Source: Sulfitobacter geojensis (GTDB lineage Bacteria > Pseudomonadota > Alphaproteobacteria > Rhodobacterales > Rhodobacteraceae). From it: 64,000 bases of DNA. The translations under genes and the position numbers were made by a program. Each line of letters starts with the position of its first letter. Position 1 is the first letter of the stretch. This document shows positions 35,722 through 45,793 of the stretch, piece by piece. The notes below the pieces were generated by a model. That model was not told the DNA's origin. It worked only from the letters and a program-made list of their open reading frames with translations, and did no database searches. Where the stretch lies: NCBI RefSeq assembly GCF_000622325.1, contig NZ_JASE01000005.1, positions 806,001 to 870,000 on the forward strand, in the 5' to 3' direction.

Positions 35722-36807
35722 ATGGGCGCGTATATTCTTCGACGGCTTTTGCTGATCATTCCGACGTTGGTCGGGATCATGCTGATAAACTTTGCACTGG
35801 TGCAATTTGTGCCCGGTGGCCCGGTTGAACAGGCGATTGCGCGCATTCAGGGGGGGGGCGATGTGTTCGGCGGGTTTGCCGGGGCTGGTAATGATGCCGG
35901 CAATGCAGAGCTGGAAACCAACGACAGCTATGTCGGTGCCCGTGGCTTGCCTCCGGAATTTATCGAAGAACTGGAGAAAGAATTCGGGTTCGACAAGCCG
36001 CCGGTCGAACGGTTTTTGAACATGATGTGGAACTACGTCCGTTTCGATTTCGGAGAGAGCTATTTCCGGTCGATTTCAGTCATTGATCTAATCAAGGAAA
36101 AACTGCCGGTGTCGATCACATTGGGGCTTTGGTCCACTTTGATTGCCTATCTGGTGTCGATCCCGTTGGGCATCCGCAAGGCGGTGCGCGATGGATCACG
36201 CTTTGACACATGGACCTCGGGCGCGATCATCGCAGCCTATGCGATCCCAGGTTTCCTGTTTGCGATCCTTCTGCTGGTGATGTTCGCAGGCGGATCATAT
36301 TGGCAAATCTTCCCGCTGCGCGGCCTGACCTCTGACAATTTCGACCAGCTTAGCCCGCTGGGCAAGGTTGCGGACTATTTCTGGCACATCACCCTGCCGG
36401 TGTTGGCCTCGACCATCAGTGCCTTTGCGACGCTGACCTTGCTGACGAAAAACAGTTTTCTGGACGAGATCAAAAAGCACTATGTCATGACCGCCCGCGC
36501 CAAGGGCCTGTCGGAACGCGCGGTGCTTTATGGCCACGTCTTTCGCAACGCCATGTTGATCGTGATCGCCGGTTTTCCGGCGGTGTTCATCGGTGTGTTC
36601 TTTGGCGGCTCGTTGATCATCGAAACGATTTTCAGCCTTGATGGATTGGGTCGTTTGGGGTTCGAAGCTGCGGTGGCCCGCGATTATCCCATCGTCTTTG
36701 GCACCCTGTTTATTTTCGGCCTGATCGGGCTGGTTGTCGGTATCCTGTCGGACCTGATGTATGTGCTGGTTGATCCGCGGATCGATTTCGAGCGGAGGGA
36801 AGGTTGA
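35722..36807 (+). CDS. yejB: Oligopeptide ABC transporter permease (YejB type)
   Basis: A 361-residue inner-membrane permease with six predicted helices. It starts [20 protein letters not shown] and has the large YejB-specific periplasmic insert after helix 1 (residues about 35-90, with [12 protein letters not shown]). The EAA-like loop is [20 protein letters not shown]. Its stop overlaps the yejE ATG by one base. Confidence 0.93.
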   Translation: MGAYILRRLLLIIPTLVGIMLINFALVQFVPGGPVEQAIARIQGGGDVFGGFAGAGNDAGNAELETNDSYVGARGLPPEFIEELEKEFGFDKPPVERFLNMMWNYVRFDFGESYFRSISVIDLIKEKLPVSITLGLWSTLIAYLVSIPLGIRKAVRDGSRFDTWTSGAIIAAYAIPGFLFAILLLVMFAGGSYWQIFPLRGLTSDNFDQLSPLGKVADYFWHITLPVLASTISAFATLTLLTKNSFLDEIKKHYVMTARAKGLSERAVLYGHVFRNAMLIVIAGFPAVFIGVFFGGSLIIETIFSLDGLGRLGFEAAVARDYPIVFGTLFIFGLIGLVVGILSDLMYVLVDPRIDFERREG

Positions 36808-37913
36808 TGGCCCTGTCACCGCTTAATCAACGCCGTTGGCGTAATTTCACACGCAACCGCCGCGCCTATTGGAGCCTGTGGATTTTCGCGATCCTGTTCG
36901 GCATCTCGCTGTTCGCGGAATTTGTGGCCAACGACAAACCGATCCTCGTGAACTATCGTGGCGACTATTACACCCCGATTTTCAACTTTTACCCCGAAAC
37001 GGCGTTCGGCGGAGATTTCCAGACCGAAGCTGTATATCGCGACCCCGAGGTGAAATGCCTGATTGCGACCGGTGGTCTGGATTTGTGCTTTGACGATCCC
37101 GATGCCTATATCGAGGACGCGCAGGACGGTGTGATCGAGGGCGAGGAGATTGCCAAAGGTTGGGCAATCTGGCCGATCATCCCTTACAGCTTTAACACCG
37201 CTGTGGACCGTCCGGGTGCCGCCCCGCTGCCGCCCAATGCGCAGAACTGGCTGGGGACAGACGGCACCAAACGCGATGTGATGGCGCGGGTCATTCACGG
37301 TTTCCGTTTGTCGATCCTGTTTACCCTGATCGTGACCGGCCTTGCGTCACTTATCGGTGTGATTGCGGGCGCTGTGCAGGGGTTCTTTGGCGGCTGGACC
37401 GATCTGATCTTCCAGCGGGTAATCGAAATCTGGTCCTCCACCCCGTCGCTTTATGTCATCATCATCATGTTCGCGATTTTGGGGCGCAGTTTCTGGCTGC
37501 TTGTCTTCCTGTTGGTGCTGTTCAGTTGGACGTCGCTTGTGGGTGTGGTGCGCGCCGAATTCCTGCGCGCGCGCAACCTTGAATATGTCCGCGCGGCGCG
37601 GGCCTTGGGGGTTAGCAACATTACAATCATGTTCCGCCACATGCTGCCCAATGCGATGGTGGCAATGCTGACCATGCTGCCATTCATCATTACGGGCACG
37701 ATCAGCACATTGGCGATCCTAGATTTCTTGGGCTTTGGTTTGCCATCCTCGGCGCCGTCCTTGGGCGAGCTGACCTTGCAGGCGAAACAAAACCTGCAAG
37801 CGCCATGGCTGGCTTTCACGGCCTTCTTTACCTTTGCGATCATGCTGTCGCTTCTGGTGTTCATCTTTGAGGGCATCCGCGATGCCTTTGATCCACGAAA
37901 GACGTTTTCCTGA
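36807..37913 (+). CDS. yejE: Oligopeptide ABC transporter permease (YejE type)
   Basis: A 368-residue partner permease. After the N-terminal helix (YWSLWIFAILFGISLFAEF) there is a long periplasmic segment with QNWLGTDGTKRDVMARVIHG, then the permease core with the EAA loop EYVRAARALGVSNITIMFRH and the closing DAFDPRK. It overlaps both neighbours by one base, which points to tight co-translation. Confidence 0.93.
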   Translation: MALSPLNQRRWRNFTRNRRAYWSLWIFAILFGISLFAEFVANDKPILVNYRGDYYTPIFNFYPETAFGGDFQTEAVYRDPEVKCLIATGGLDLCFDDPDAYIEDAQDGVIEGEEIAKGWAIWPIIPYSFNTAVDRPGAAPLPPNAQNWLGTDGTKRDVMARVIHGFRLSILFTLIVTGLASLIGVIAGAVQGFFGGWTDLIFQRVIEIWSSTPSLYVIIIMFAILGRSFWLLVFLLVLFSWTSLVGVVRAEFLRARNLEYVRAARALGVSNITIMFRHMLPNAMVAMLTMLPFIITGTISTLAILDFLGFGLPSSAPSLGELTLQAKQNLQAPWLAFTAFFTFAIMLSLLVFIFEGIRDAFDPRKTFS

Positions 37914-39490
37914 TGCCTCTGCTTGAAGTCAAAGACCTGCGCGTCGGGTTCCGTCAGGATGGCAAACTGTCCGAAGCGGTCAAAGGCGTCAGCTTTCACG
38001 TGGAGCGGGGCGAAACCGTGGCGCTGGTGGGTGAATCCGGTTCTGGCAAGTCTGTTTCCGCCTTGTCCACCGTGTCCCTGTTGGGGGACAGTGCCGAAGT
38101 GTCGGGCAGCGTGACCTACGACGGACAACAGATGATTGGCGCGGATGAGGCCTTGCTGCGCAAGGTGCGTGGCAATGACATCAGCTTCATTTTCCAAGAG
38201 CCGATGACCTCGCTGAACCCGTTGCACACCATTGAAAAGCAACTGGGCGAAAGCCTTGCCCTGCATCAGGGACTTGCCGGTGCAGCGGCCCGCACCCGTA
38301 TTCTGGAACTGCTGGAACAGGTCGGGATCAACGATGCCGAAAGCCGTCTGGGTGCCTATCCGCACCAACTGTCCGGCGGGCAACGCCAGCGTGTCATGAT
38401 CGCGATGGCGCTGGCCAACAAGCCGGACGTATTGATCGCGGATGAACCGACAACGGCGCTTGATGTTACGATTCAGGCGCAAATTCTGGATCTGTTGAAG
38501 GATCTTAAGGACCGGATGGGCATGGGCTTGCTGTTCATCACCCACGATCTGGGCATCGTGCGCCGCATCGCGGACCGTGTCTGTGTGATGCAGCACGGCG
38601 AAATCGTGGAGCAGGGGCCAACGCGCGAAATCTTTGACAATCCGCAACACCCCTACACGATCAAGCTGCTGGGTGCCGAACCCACAGGGCAACCCGATCC
38701 GGTGGCCGAGGATGCGGCGGAAATCGTCAGCACCGAACATCTCAAGGTCTGGTTCCCGATCACCCAAGGGTTGCTGCGCCGGACGGTGGGGCATGTAAAG
38801 GCGGTCAATGACGCAACCTTGTCCGTACGGGCCGGTGAAACCCTTGGAATTGTGGGGGAAAGCGGCTCTGGCAAGACCACGATGGCGCTCGCTATCATGC
38901 GGCTGATTGCCTCCGAGGGGGGCATTACCTTTATGGATCAGGACGTGCGGCGGTGGTCTACCCGCGAGCTGCGCAAGCTGCGTTCGGACATGCAGATCGT
39001 GTTTCAGGATCCTTTCGGATCGCTGTCACCGCGCATGACCTGTTTCCAGATCATCGCCGAAGGGCTGGGCATTCACCACGTGGATCAAAGCCGCGACCAA
39101 CGCGCGTTGGTACACGAGGTGATGGTCGAGGTTGGCCTGGACCCAGCCACGATGGACCGCTATCCGCATGAATTCTCCGGCGGCCAACGCCAGCGCATTG
39201 CGATTGCCCGCGCGATGGTGCTTCGCCCGAAACTGCTGGTGCTGGACGAACCTACCTCGGCGCTGGACATGACCGTACAGGTGCAGATCGTCGAATTGCT
39301 GCGCAATCTACAGGTGAAATACGGGCTGGCCTATTTGTTCATCAGTCACGACCTGAAAGTGGTGCGGGCGATGTCGCATAAAGTCATGGTCATGAAACGT
39401 GGCGATGTGGTGGAATACGGGCTGGCTGCGGACCTGTATGAACGGCCGCAGTCCGAATATACCCGCAGCTTGCTGCAGGCCGCGACCTGA
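37913..39490 (+). CDS. yejF: Oligopeptide ABC transporter dual ATPase (YejF type)
   Basis: A 525-residue protein with two complete ABC domains fused in one chain. Domain 1 has [25 protein letters not shown] and [12 protein letters not shown]; domain 2 has [27 protein letters not shown] and [12 protein letters not shown]. The fusion is normal for YejF. Last gene of yejABEF; no clear terminator follows. Confidence 0.95.
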   Translation: MPLLEVKDLRVGFRQDGKLSEAVKGVSFHVERGETVALVGESGSGKSVSALSTVSLLGDSAEVSGSVTYDGQQMIGADEALLRKVRGNDISFIFQEPMTSLNPLHTIEKQLGESLALHQGLAGAAARTRILELLEQVGINDAESRLGAYPHQLSGGQRQRVMIAMALANKPDVLIADEPTTALDVTIQAQILDLLKDLKDRMGMGLLFITHDLGIVRRIADRVCVMQHGEIVEQGPTREIFDNPQHPYTIKLLGAEPTGQPDPVAEDAAEIVSTEHLKVWFPITQGLLRRTVGHVKAVNDATLSVRAGETLGIVGESGSGKTTMALAIMRLIASEGGITFMDQDVRRWSTRELRKLRSDMQIVFQDPFGSLSPRMTCFQIIAEGLGIHHVDQSRDQRALVHEVMVEVGLDPATMDRYPHEFSGGQRQRIAIARAMVLRPKLLVLDEPTSALDMTVQVQIVELLRNLQVKYGLAYLFISHDLKVVRAMSHKVMVMKRGDVVEYGLAADLYERPQSEYTRSLLQAAT

Positions 39491-39551
39491 GCAGCAGCCA
39501 AGTTGATCCAGATCATTTTGTCGCAGTCGTAGTTTGCGCAATACTGATCGG

Positions 39552-40322
39552 ATGAACACCAGACCCCATGGCGCGCCACAGCTGCGCAACCCGACCTTCG
39601 CCGACCTGCGTCACAGTCTTTTGGCGGGGCTACGCGACTTTCTGGCTGCGCCTGTGCCGGATCTGTTTTTCGCCAGTTTCTTTGTCATCGCGGGCCTTGT
39701 GATGGCTGCGATTACCTATGTCACGGGCACAACCTTTTGGCTGATCCTCGCGGTGATGGGGTTTCCCCTGCTGGGTGCCTTGGCGGCCTTGGGCTTTTAC
39801 GAGGTCAGCCGCCGGCGCGCGGCGCAAGAACCGTTGGGCCTTTCGCAAGTTGCGTCGGTGGTGTGGTTCCATCGGGGCGAACAATTGCCGTGGCTGGCAG
39901 CGATAATCATCGTGGCATTCCTGTTCTGGTTCTTTCTGGGGCACATGATTTTTGCCCTGTTTTTGGGGCTTTCGCCGATGACTAACGTGTCGACGTCGCT
40001 GGATATCTTCCTGACACGCGAAGGGTTGATGATGTTGGGGTTCGGCACGCTTGTGGGGGCCGGTTTCGCCCTTTTCGTTTTTTCGATCTCTGTCATGGGC
40101 ATGCCAATGTTGCTGGACCGTGATGTTGATTTCATTTCCGCGCTGTTGCGCTCCATCGCTGCGGTGCGGGCGGCGCCGTTTGTCTACCTGTGTTGGGGGG
40201 CTGTGGTGGCGGTACTGACCTTGCTTGCGATGGTGCCGATGTTTCTGGGATTGTTCGTGGTCATGCCCGTTTTGGGGCATGCCACATGGCATCTTTATCG
40301 CAGCTTGTCCGAAACCGGCTAG
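39552..40322 (+). CDS. DUF2189 integral membrane protein
   Basis: A 256-residue protein with about six hydrophobic helices and a short soluble N-terminus (TRPHGAPQLRNPTFADLRHS). The order of helices and the FFVIAGLVMAAIT ... GFPLLGALAALGFYEVSRRR pattern fit the DUF2189 family, which is widespread in Rhodobacterales and of unknown function. The ATG at 39552 is used. It converges with the next gene, the two 3' ends overlapping by four bases. Confidence 0.82.
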   Translation: MNTRPHGAPQLRNPTFADLRHSLLAGLRDFLAAPVPDLFFASFFVIAGLVMAAITYVTGTTFWLILAVMGFPLLGALAALGFYEVSRRRAAQEPLGLSQVASVVWFHRGEQLPWLAAIIIVAFLFWFFLGHMIFALFLGLSPMTNVSTSLDIFLTREGLMMLGFGTLVGAGFALFVFSISVMGMPMLLDRDVDFISALLRSIAAVRAAPFVYLCWGAVVAVLTLLAMVPMFLGLFVVMPVLGHATWHLYRSLSETG

Positions 40323-40600
40323 GCGCTGATCAGCCCCGCCACCATCGCGCCAAGGGCAACGACATGGATCAGCATGATGGCTTTGTCATTCCACATCAGC
40401 CCTACCGTGAACCACCCCACCAGACCCACCAGAAACAGGTAGATATTCAACGGCGTCATGCCGAAAGCGGTGGCGGTATAGCCCATGATTTGAATGATCG
40501 ACGCCGCCCATTTCAGTACCAGCACTGCCTTGTCGCGGCTTAACGAAAACTTGCGCCACAGGGGGACAGCAAGCGGTGTGTGTTCAATTGATCGTTGCAT
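40319..40600 (-). CDS. Small membrane protein, DUF6552-like
   Basis: A 93-residue protein with two or three hydrophobic helices (AASIIQIMGYTATAFGM, NIYLFLVGLVGWFTVGLMW, IMLIHVVALGAMVAG). The spacing and the LMWNDKAIMLIHVVALGAM segment recall DUF6552 proteins of Rhodobacterales. A GGAG lies seven bases before the ATG at 40600, which decides the start over 40621. Function unknown. Confidence 0.75.
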   Translation of the reverse strand: MQRSIEHTPLAVPLWRKFSLSRDKAVLVLKWAASIIQIMGYTATAFGMTPLNIYLFLVGLVGWFTVGLMWNDKAIMLIHVVALGAMVAGLISA

Positions 40601-40666
40601 TAGACATCTCCAAAGATTCAAAAATTGCGGCCTGCACTTGCGCTATGTCTTTCAGGGGCACGACGC

Positions 40667-40813
40667 TCACAACTTGGCGGGATCAATGCAGATCGTCTTG
40701 CGACGGGAAAACCAGCGGCGGCGTTTTGCCGGGGCGGCAGACGCCGCTTCGCGCAACCGAACACAGCCCGAACGTGTCGCAGTAAGCATGGACTGGGCAT
40801 AGATATTTAACAT
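40667..40813 (-). CDS. Possible small basic protein of 48 residues
   Basis: An ATG at 40813 preceded by AAAGGAAAG opens a 48-codon frame that ends at 40667. The product starts MLNIYAQSMLTATRSGCV and carries the basic stretch AKRRRWFSRRK, then ends DPAKL. It is on the same strand as the downstream small membrane protein gene, with a 66-base gap. I do not recognise it. A good ribosome-binding site and otherwise empty position favour a real gene, but length gives little statistical support. Confidence 0.45.
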   Translation of the reverse strand: MLNIYAQSMLTATRSGCVRLREAASAAPAKRRRWFSRRKTICIDPAKL

Positions 40814-40836
40814 GTTCTTTCCTTTCCAAGTTGACT

Positions 40837-40847
40837 TGATGTCATCA
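40837..40847. promoter_or_regulatory. Dyad in the LysR/small-ORF divergent region
   Basis: TGATG and CATCA flank a single T, a perfect dyad within the 99-base gap before the LysR-family gene. LysR regulators commonly bind such interrupted dyads near their own start and regulate the divergent gene. Symmetry and place are the only evidence. Confidence 0.35.
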
Positions 40848-40912
40848 AATATGTGGGAATGTGCGAAAGAAGCGAGTCATTGAAATTCTAGATATGTAAG
40901 CTGAGATTAGAT

Positions 40913-41815
40913 ATGAACTGGCGTAATCTTCCGCCGCTATCGTCCCTGCGTGCGTTCGGCGCATTTGCCGAGACCCGCAACGTGGTCGCCGCAGGCGATG
41001 CCTTGGGCGTCAGCCATGCCGCAATTAGCCAGCAGTTGCGCGCGTTGGAAAGCCATCTGGATGTGGCCCTGCTGGATCGCTCGGGGCGCAGTTTGGCCCT
41101 GACCCTTGCGGGCGAACGATTGGCGGGTGCGTTGCACATCGGTTTTGGCGCAATGATCGAAGCGGCTGAGGAAATCACCGGCCAGCAGGAAACCCGGCCG
41201 TTGCATATTTCGGCAACGCCAACATTTGCGGCCTCGTGGCTGATGCCGCGCTTGCCGTCTTTTCGCGAGGCCAATCCGGAAATCGATTTGATGATTGACC
41301 CTTCGCCGCTGGTCGTCAGTTTGGCGAACAGCGGCATTGATGTAGCGATCCGTTATGGCGCGGGGGTATGGCCGGGTGTCGAGGCTGAAATGCTGTTGCA
41401 GTCCCCGATGGTCGTTGTCGCGGCACCGTCACTGGTCGGGGATCAGCCGTTCGAGGATTTGAACGCAATCGCGGATTTCCCATGGCTTGAGGAATTCAGC
41501 ACCTCGGAGGCGACCAATTGGTTCAAGCGTTTCGGCGTGCCGAAGGCCAAGCTTGGCATGGTGCAGGTGCCGGGCAACCTGATGCTGGACGGGGCGCGGG
41601 ACGGGCAGGGGGTTGTCGTCACAGTGCGCGAATTTGTAGCGCGCGACATTGCTGCGGGTCGGCTGCGCGAGCTGCACGTAGAGGCCCAATCAAGTGACGG
41701 ATATCACATCGTCACCCGTCCGGGCGTGCAGCGCAAATGGGTGAAGGCGTTTACAACGTGGCTGCGCCGGGAGGCAGCGCTTGCCGCGGCGCTTAGCCCG
41801 GAGGCCCGATCATAA
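40913..41815 (+). CDS. LysR-family transcriptional regulator (GcvA-like)
   Basis: A 300-residue regulator. The N-terminal winged helix (LPPLSSLRAFGAFAETRNVV, then VSHAAISQQLRALESHL) and the effector-binding domain with HISATPTFAASWLMPRLPSF and GIDVAIRYGAGVWPG are typical of the GcvA/AmpR branch. It is divergent from the small-protein genes at 40.3-40.8 kb, which are possible targets. Its 3' end overlaps the convergent carboxypeptidase gene by 23 bases. Confidence 0.92.
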   Translation: MNWRNLPPLSSLRAFGAFAETRNVVAAGDALGVSHAAISQQLRALESHLDVALLDRSGRSLALTLAGERLAGALHIGFGAMIEAAEEITGQQETRPLHISATPTFAASWLMPRLPSFREANPEIDLMIDPSPLVVSLANSGIDVAIRYGAGVWPGVEAEMLLQSPMVVVAAPSLVGDQPFEDLNAIADFPWLEEFSTSEATNWFKRFGVPKAKLGMVQVPGNLMLDGARDGQGVVVTVREFVARDIAAGRLRELHVEAQSSDGYHIVTRPGVQRKWVKAFTTWLRREAALAAALSPEARS

Positions 41816-43274
41816 AGCAACTGACCTTACGGGCAGCCAATCTGCGGCAGGCCAGATCAGCGGTTTCACGGGTCATGCCAAGGAAATTCGCGTCAAACCC
41901 TTGTGGCCTGCGCACAACTTTGCGCAGCGACCCATCCAGCGTCGACATTTCTGCAAGCGCGGTCTTCAACAGCACCTTTTCGGCAGCATACCGGCTGGGG
42001 AAACGTCCGACGTTCACCCCCCAATGGCGGCCGCCCGAAGTTGACACGCGGGTGACGATTTCCTGCTCTACCACGCGCTTTTCGCGTTTTGCGGCGGGTT
42101 TTGACGCCGTGGTAGGGCGCAGCGCGGGTCGTAACACCGCACCGGTGGCCGCCGCGAGGGTCACGTTAGGCGCAGGTGCTGCCTGCGTTGGCGCGGGTGT
42201 TTTGACGGCTTCTTTCAGTGCAGCAGTGATGTCTGCATTCGAAACAAGGGGGTCCTGAACAGCAGCCACCAGAACAGGGGCCGCAGTGCCGGGGCGCAAT
42301 TGCGGGCGCTTGGATTTCTTGACAGCACCCACCAGGCGAATGGTTTTACCAGCGCCACCCGCGACGGAACCGGGGTTTGTGCTTGGCACGTTCGGGGCGG
42401 TTTCAACATCGGCGTAGACCGGCTTTTGCGGTTTGCGCAGCGGCGCGCGGGACGGGGCGCGGCGGAACCCGAGGTCCATCAACTTGGTAACCTGCGCATT
42501 GCGCGAGGCGGTGGATTTACCGCCAAAAACGGTCACGATGATCCGTTCGTTGCCCCGTTCGGCAGAGGCAGTCAGGTTAAAACCGGCAGCGCGGGTATAG
42601 CCGGTTTTGATCCCGTCAGCACCTTTGTAGGAATTCAGGAAACGGCGGTTGGTGTGGCTGACCTTGCGCACACCGGCATCGGCCGTCACGCGAGAGAACA
42701 GGTTGTAATATTCTGGGAAGTCATAGAGCAAATGCCGCCCCATGATGGACATGTCGTGGGCGGTCGACAAATGGCCCGCTTCGGTTAGGCCATGCATGTT
42801 CTTGAAGGTTGTCCGGTTCATGCCCAACGCCTTGGCGGTGCGATTCATACGGCGGGCAAAGCGGGCTTCTGAGCCGCCGATGGCCTCGCCAATGGCCGTG
42901 GCTGCATCATTGGCTGATTTTACGGCAGCGGCGCGGATCAGATAGCGCAGCGCAATGCGCTGGCCGGCGCGCAACCCCAATTTGCTGGGCGGCTCGGCGG
43001 CAGCTTTCTTGGAAATCGTGACCTTGCTGTCGAGGGAGATTTCACCGCGCTTGATCGCTTCAAAAGCGATATAGAGCGTCATCATCTTGGTGAGCGAGGC
43101 GGGATGCAGGCGCGTGTCGGAGTTCTGGGAATGGATCACCTTGCCGGTGCGTGCGTCCATCACATAGGCCGCATAGGGTGCCGCCATCGCGCTGAGCGGG
43201 ACGATCACAATCAACCAAAAAGCCGTGATGAAATACAACCCCAAACGGGCTGACGAAACGCGTCGCGCTCTCAT
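41793..43274 (-). CDS. D-alanyl-D-alanine carboxypeptidase with C-terminal SPOR domain
   Basis: A 493-residue peptidoglycan enzyme, class S11 (DacA/PBP5-like). After the signal helix (GLYFITAFWLIVIVPLSAMA) come the active-site motifs S60-L-T-K63, SAN and KTGYT. A long proline/alanine-rich linker leads to a C-terminal SPOR-like domain (GGRHWGVNVGRFPSRYAAEK onward), which would bind denuded glycan at the septum. The ATG at 43274 is preferred to a TTG at 43298. The upstream 240-base gap (43275-43514) shows nothing I can name. Confidence 0.93.
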   Translation of the reverse strand: MRARRVSSARLGLYFITAFWLIVIVPLSAMAAPYAAYVMDARTGKVIHSQNSDTRLHPASLTKMMTLYIAFEAIKRGEISLDSKVTISKKAAAEPPSKLGLRAGQRIALRYLIRAAAVKSANDAATAIGEAIGGSEARFARRMNRTAKALGMNRTTFKNMHGLTEAGHLSTAHDMSIMGRHLLYDFPEYYNLFSRVTADAGVRKVSHTNRRFLNSYKGADGIKTGYTRAAGFNLTASAERGNERIIVTVFGGKSTASRNAQVTKLMDLGFRRAPSRAPLRKPQKPVYADVETAPNVPSTNPGSVAGGAGKTIRLVGAVKKSKRPQLRPGTAAPVLVAAVQDPLVSNADITAALKEAVKTPAPTQAAPAPNVTLAAATGAVLRPALRPTTASKPAAKREKRVVEQEIVTRVSTSGGRHWGVNVGRFPSRYAAEKVLLKTALAEMSTLDGSLRKVVRRPQGFDANFLGMTRETADLACRRLAARKVSCFMIGPPG

Positions 43275-43514
43275 GATTACTGCCTTGTTCTGCCTCAAGA
43301 CCGCCGATTATTCGACTGGCCATATTTTTATGAGACAAAGCTAGCACAGGTCGCATTCTCGATAAACCCTATGAATTAAGGGAATTTCTGTGATGTGCCG
43401 TCAACATTTGGGGGGATTTGCAATGCGCCCTACCATGGGCGGTATTGTGGCGGGAATGTGGCAGGACTTGGGCGCAATTGCCCAGATTCCTTTTGAACAT
43501 CGCAGGATCACTTT

Positions 43515-44225
43515 TTATGTAATGCCATGGATAAAGTCTACTAATTTACCCAAGCCGTCGATCTGACCAAAACGCGATATATCGCGCGGTGGTTTGGCGT
43601 GTTCGACTTCCCATGTCAGGGCGTGGGGCACGAACACACCCCAGCCGCCCGCCGCGATCATCGGTGTTACGTCGGATGCCATGGAATTGCCTGCCATCAA
43701 CCCTTGGTCGGCGCCTGTGCCGTGCCGGTGAAAGATGTCGTGATACGCGGCAGGCGTCTTGTCCGATACGATTTCGACGGCGTCGAAAAAGCCGCGCAAA
43801 CCCGACTGTGCCAGTTTGCGTTCCTGATCCAGCAGGTCGCCCTTGGTAATCAGCAGCAATTTGAAATCATGTTTAAGCGCATTCAGCGTCGTCTCAACAT
43901 CGGGCAATAATTCGACAGGATGGGACAGCATATCCCGCCCCGCATCCAGCAGTTCGCGAATAACGCAAGCAGGCACTTTGCCGTCGGTGACTTCGATTGC
44001 GGTTTCGATCATCGACAGGGTGAACCCTTTGATTCCAAACCCGTAATGCGGCAGGTTGCGGCGCTCTGCTGCCAGCAGCCGTGTCATCAGGTGATCCTTG
44101 TCGGTATGATCCTGCAGCAGCCCTGCGAAATGCTCCTGCGTCAGGGCAAAGAAGCGTTCGTTGTGCCAAAGTGTATCGTCGGCATCCAACCCGATTGTGC
44201 TAAGTGTGACGCTCATTTGTTGCAT
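43515..44225 (-). CDS. HAD-family hydrolase
   Basis: A 236-residue cytoplasmic phosphatase-like protein. Motif I is [11 protein letters not shown] (nucleophile and general acid Asp), motif II is LLLITKGD, motif III is the K in VSDKTPAAY, and motif IV is GNSMASDV. The helical cap domain lies between motifs I and II. Substrate unknown. It is divergent from clpS. Confidence 0.88.
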   Translation of the reverse strand: MQQMSVTLSTIGLDADDTLWHNERFFALTQEHFAGLLQDHTDKDHLMTRLLAAERRNLPHYGFGIKGFTLSMIETAIEVTDGKVPACVIRELLDAGRDMLSHPVELLPDVETTLNALKHDFKLLLITKGDLLDQERKLAQSGLRGFFDAVEIVSDKTPAAYHDIFHRHGTGADQGLMAGNSMASDVTPMIAAGGWGVFVPHALTWEVEHAKPPRDISRFGQIDGLGKLVDFIHGIT

Positions 44226-44306
44226 ACCTCTTTCATAAATCGGTTATCGGGTTATATAACGGCTCTCGCGACTCACAATCGTTCACTCAAACCCGCCGGA
44301 GCAGAA

Positions 44307-44648
44307 ATGCGCCTTGATGATTTCATGATGGCAGACCGTTCGGACGACGAAAACGATACCGGACTGCTGACCAAAACCAAACCCAAGACAGCACGGCCTC
44401 CTTTGTACAAGGTGATGTTGTTGAACGACGATTTCACGCCAATGGAATTTGTCGTTCTCGTGCTGGAACGTTTTTTCGGCCTGAACCACGCGCAGGCCTT
44501 CGAGATTATGCTGACCGTGCATAAAAAGGGGCTGGCGGTTGTCGGCGTCTTTAGCCACGAAATTGCAGAGACTAAAGTGGCACAGGTGATGGATTTCGCC
44601 CGCCGCCACCAGCACCCGCTGCAATGCACTATGGAAAAAGAAGAATAG
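44307..44648 (+). CDS. clpS: ATP-dependent Clp protease adaptor ClpS
   Basis: A 113-residue adaptor delivering N-degron substrates to Clp[22 protein letters not shown], the [12 protein letters not shown] segment and the [20 protein letters not shown] helix are diagnostic. The ATG at 44307 has GGAG five bases upstream; later ATGs at 44325 and 44328 are possible. Unusually, the last residues EKEE and the stop codon lie in the first unit of a tandem hairpin repeat that fills the gap to the next gene. clpA is not in this window. Confidence 0.95.
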   Translation: MRLDDFMMADRSDDENDTGLLTKTKPKTARPPLYKVMLLNDDFTPMEFVVLVLERFFGLNHAQAFEIMLTVHKKGLAVVGVFSHEIAETKVAQVMDFARRHQHPLQCTMEKEE

Positions 44649-44782
44649 TGCGCGGTAACGCAGCGGTGAAACAAAAATAGTGCGCGGTTGCGCGACAGTA
44701 GAAAAGAGTGGTGCGCGGTAACGCGCAACAGAAAAAGAAGAACAGTGCGCAGCGACGCGCCACGGGAAAAGAAGAATAACAC
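44634..44782 (+). repeat. Tandem imperfect hairpin repeats between clpS and rsmC
   Basis: Four units of 30-34 bases start at 44634, 44668, 44701 and 44731, with a partial fifth at 44765. Each unit is an A-rich stretch (GAAAAAGAAGAA type) followed by a GC-rich dyad such as GTGCGCGGTAACGCGCAAC. The first unit includes the clpS stop; the last ends at the GTG of the next gene. The dyads can form small RNA hairpins. Confidence 0.85.
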
Positions 44783-45781
44783 GTGATTGACGCTCGGTTG
44801 CAACTGGCGCTGAACGGCGGTGGACTTGATCTGCCCGCCGAAGGGCGTATCGCGGTGTTTCGGGCACCGATTGACGCGGATTTGCGCGGTCTGGACATCG
44901 AACGCTGCGATATCATCCATGATTTCAAGCCGTTTCACGACAGTTGGGAAGCCCGTGGATATACGGTAAGTCATGCACCGGCCGGCCCCTACGCCGCTGC
45001 GATTGTCTGTCTGCCCCGCGCCAAGGCGGAAGCGCGCACGCTGATCGCGCAAGCCTGTGCGGTGACGGATGGCATCATTGTGATTGATGGGCAAAAGACG
45101 GACGGCGCGGATTCCTTTTTAAAGCAGATGCGCGCCCGTGTGACGGTGAATGGTCCAATCTCCAAAGCGCACGGCAAGCTGTTCTGGATTTCCGAACCGG
45201 CTGCGGATTTCTTTGCCGACTGGGCGGAAGGGCCATCGCAGACTGCGGGCGGTTTCTGGACCGGTCCGGGGGTGTTTTCTGCGGATGACGTGGATTTGGC
45301 ATCGGCCTTGTTGGTCGATGCCCTGCCGGAAAAACTGAGCGGGACGGTTGTCGATCTGGGGGCCGGTTGGGGATTTCTGTCGGCGCATGTTTTGACGCGC
45401 CCTGCCGTGACCCATGTGCATCTGGTCGAAGCCGGACATCTGGCGCTGGAATGTGCGCGCCGCAATGTCACCGATGAACGCGCCGAATTCCATTGGGCGG
45501 ATGCAACAGACTGGCAGCCCCCAAATCGGGTGGATGCGGTTGTGATGAACCCGCCCTTCCATCAAGGACGCGCAGCGGAACCGCAGATCGGGCAGGCATT
45601 TGTAAGTGCGGCGGCACGCATATTGTCGCCGAGTGGCGGGCTCTGGATGGTTGCGAATCGTCATTTGCCCTATGAGGCGGAGCTGAAGACGCGCTTTGTC
45701 CAGGTCACCGAAATCGGGGGTGATGCGCGCTTTAAGCTGTTTCATGCCGCGCGACCCATCAGGGTGCGGCGCAGGGGATAA
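44783..45781 (+). CDS. rsmC: Class I SAM-dependent methyltransferase, RsmC-like
   Basis: A 332-residue two-domain methyltransferase. The N-terminal half is a degenerate RsmC-like domain; the C-terminal half has the SAM loop VVDLGAGWGFLSAHVL and the catalytic VVMNPPFHQG motif used for exocyclic amines of guanine, as in 16S rRNA G1207 methyltransferase. The start is a GTG at 44783 with only a weak purine-rich site, directly after the repeat array. The SDR gene follows after 12 bases. RsmC versus RlmG specificity is not certain. Confidence 0.82.
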   Translation: MIDARLQLALNGGGLDLPAEGRIAVFRAPIDADLRGLDIERCDIIHDFKPFHDSWEARGYTVSHAPAGPYAAAIVCLPRAKAEARTLIAQACAVTDGIIVIDGQKTDGADSFLKQMRARVTVNGPISKAHGKLFWISEPAADFFADWAEGPSQTAGGFWTGPGVFSADDVDLASALLVDALPEKLSGTVVDLGAGWGFLSAHVLTRPAVTHVHLVEAGHLALECARRNVTDERAEFHWADATDWQPPNRVDAVVMNPPFHQGRAAEPQIGQAFVSAAARILSPSGGLWMVANRHLPYEAELKTRFVQVTEIGGDARFKLFHAARPIRVRRRG

Positions 45782-45793
45782 GGGGGCACGTCG

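Noticed and set aside
37451-38794. 447-codon open frame on the minus strand
   Set aside because: It is antisense to yejE/yejF, whose ABC motifs are complete, and its translation has no recognisable domain. It is a GC-bias shadow.
44634-44782. Repeat array considered as a CRISPR
   Set aside because: Units are contiguous, 30-34 bases and imperfect, with no unique spacers and no cas genes.
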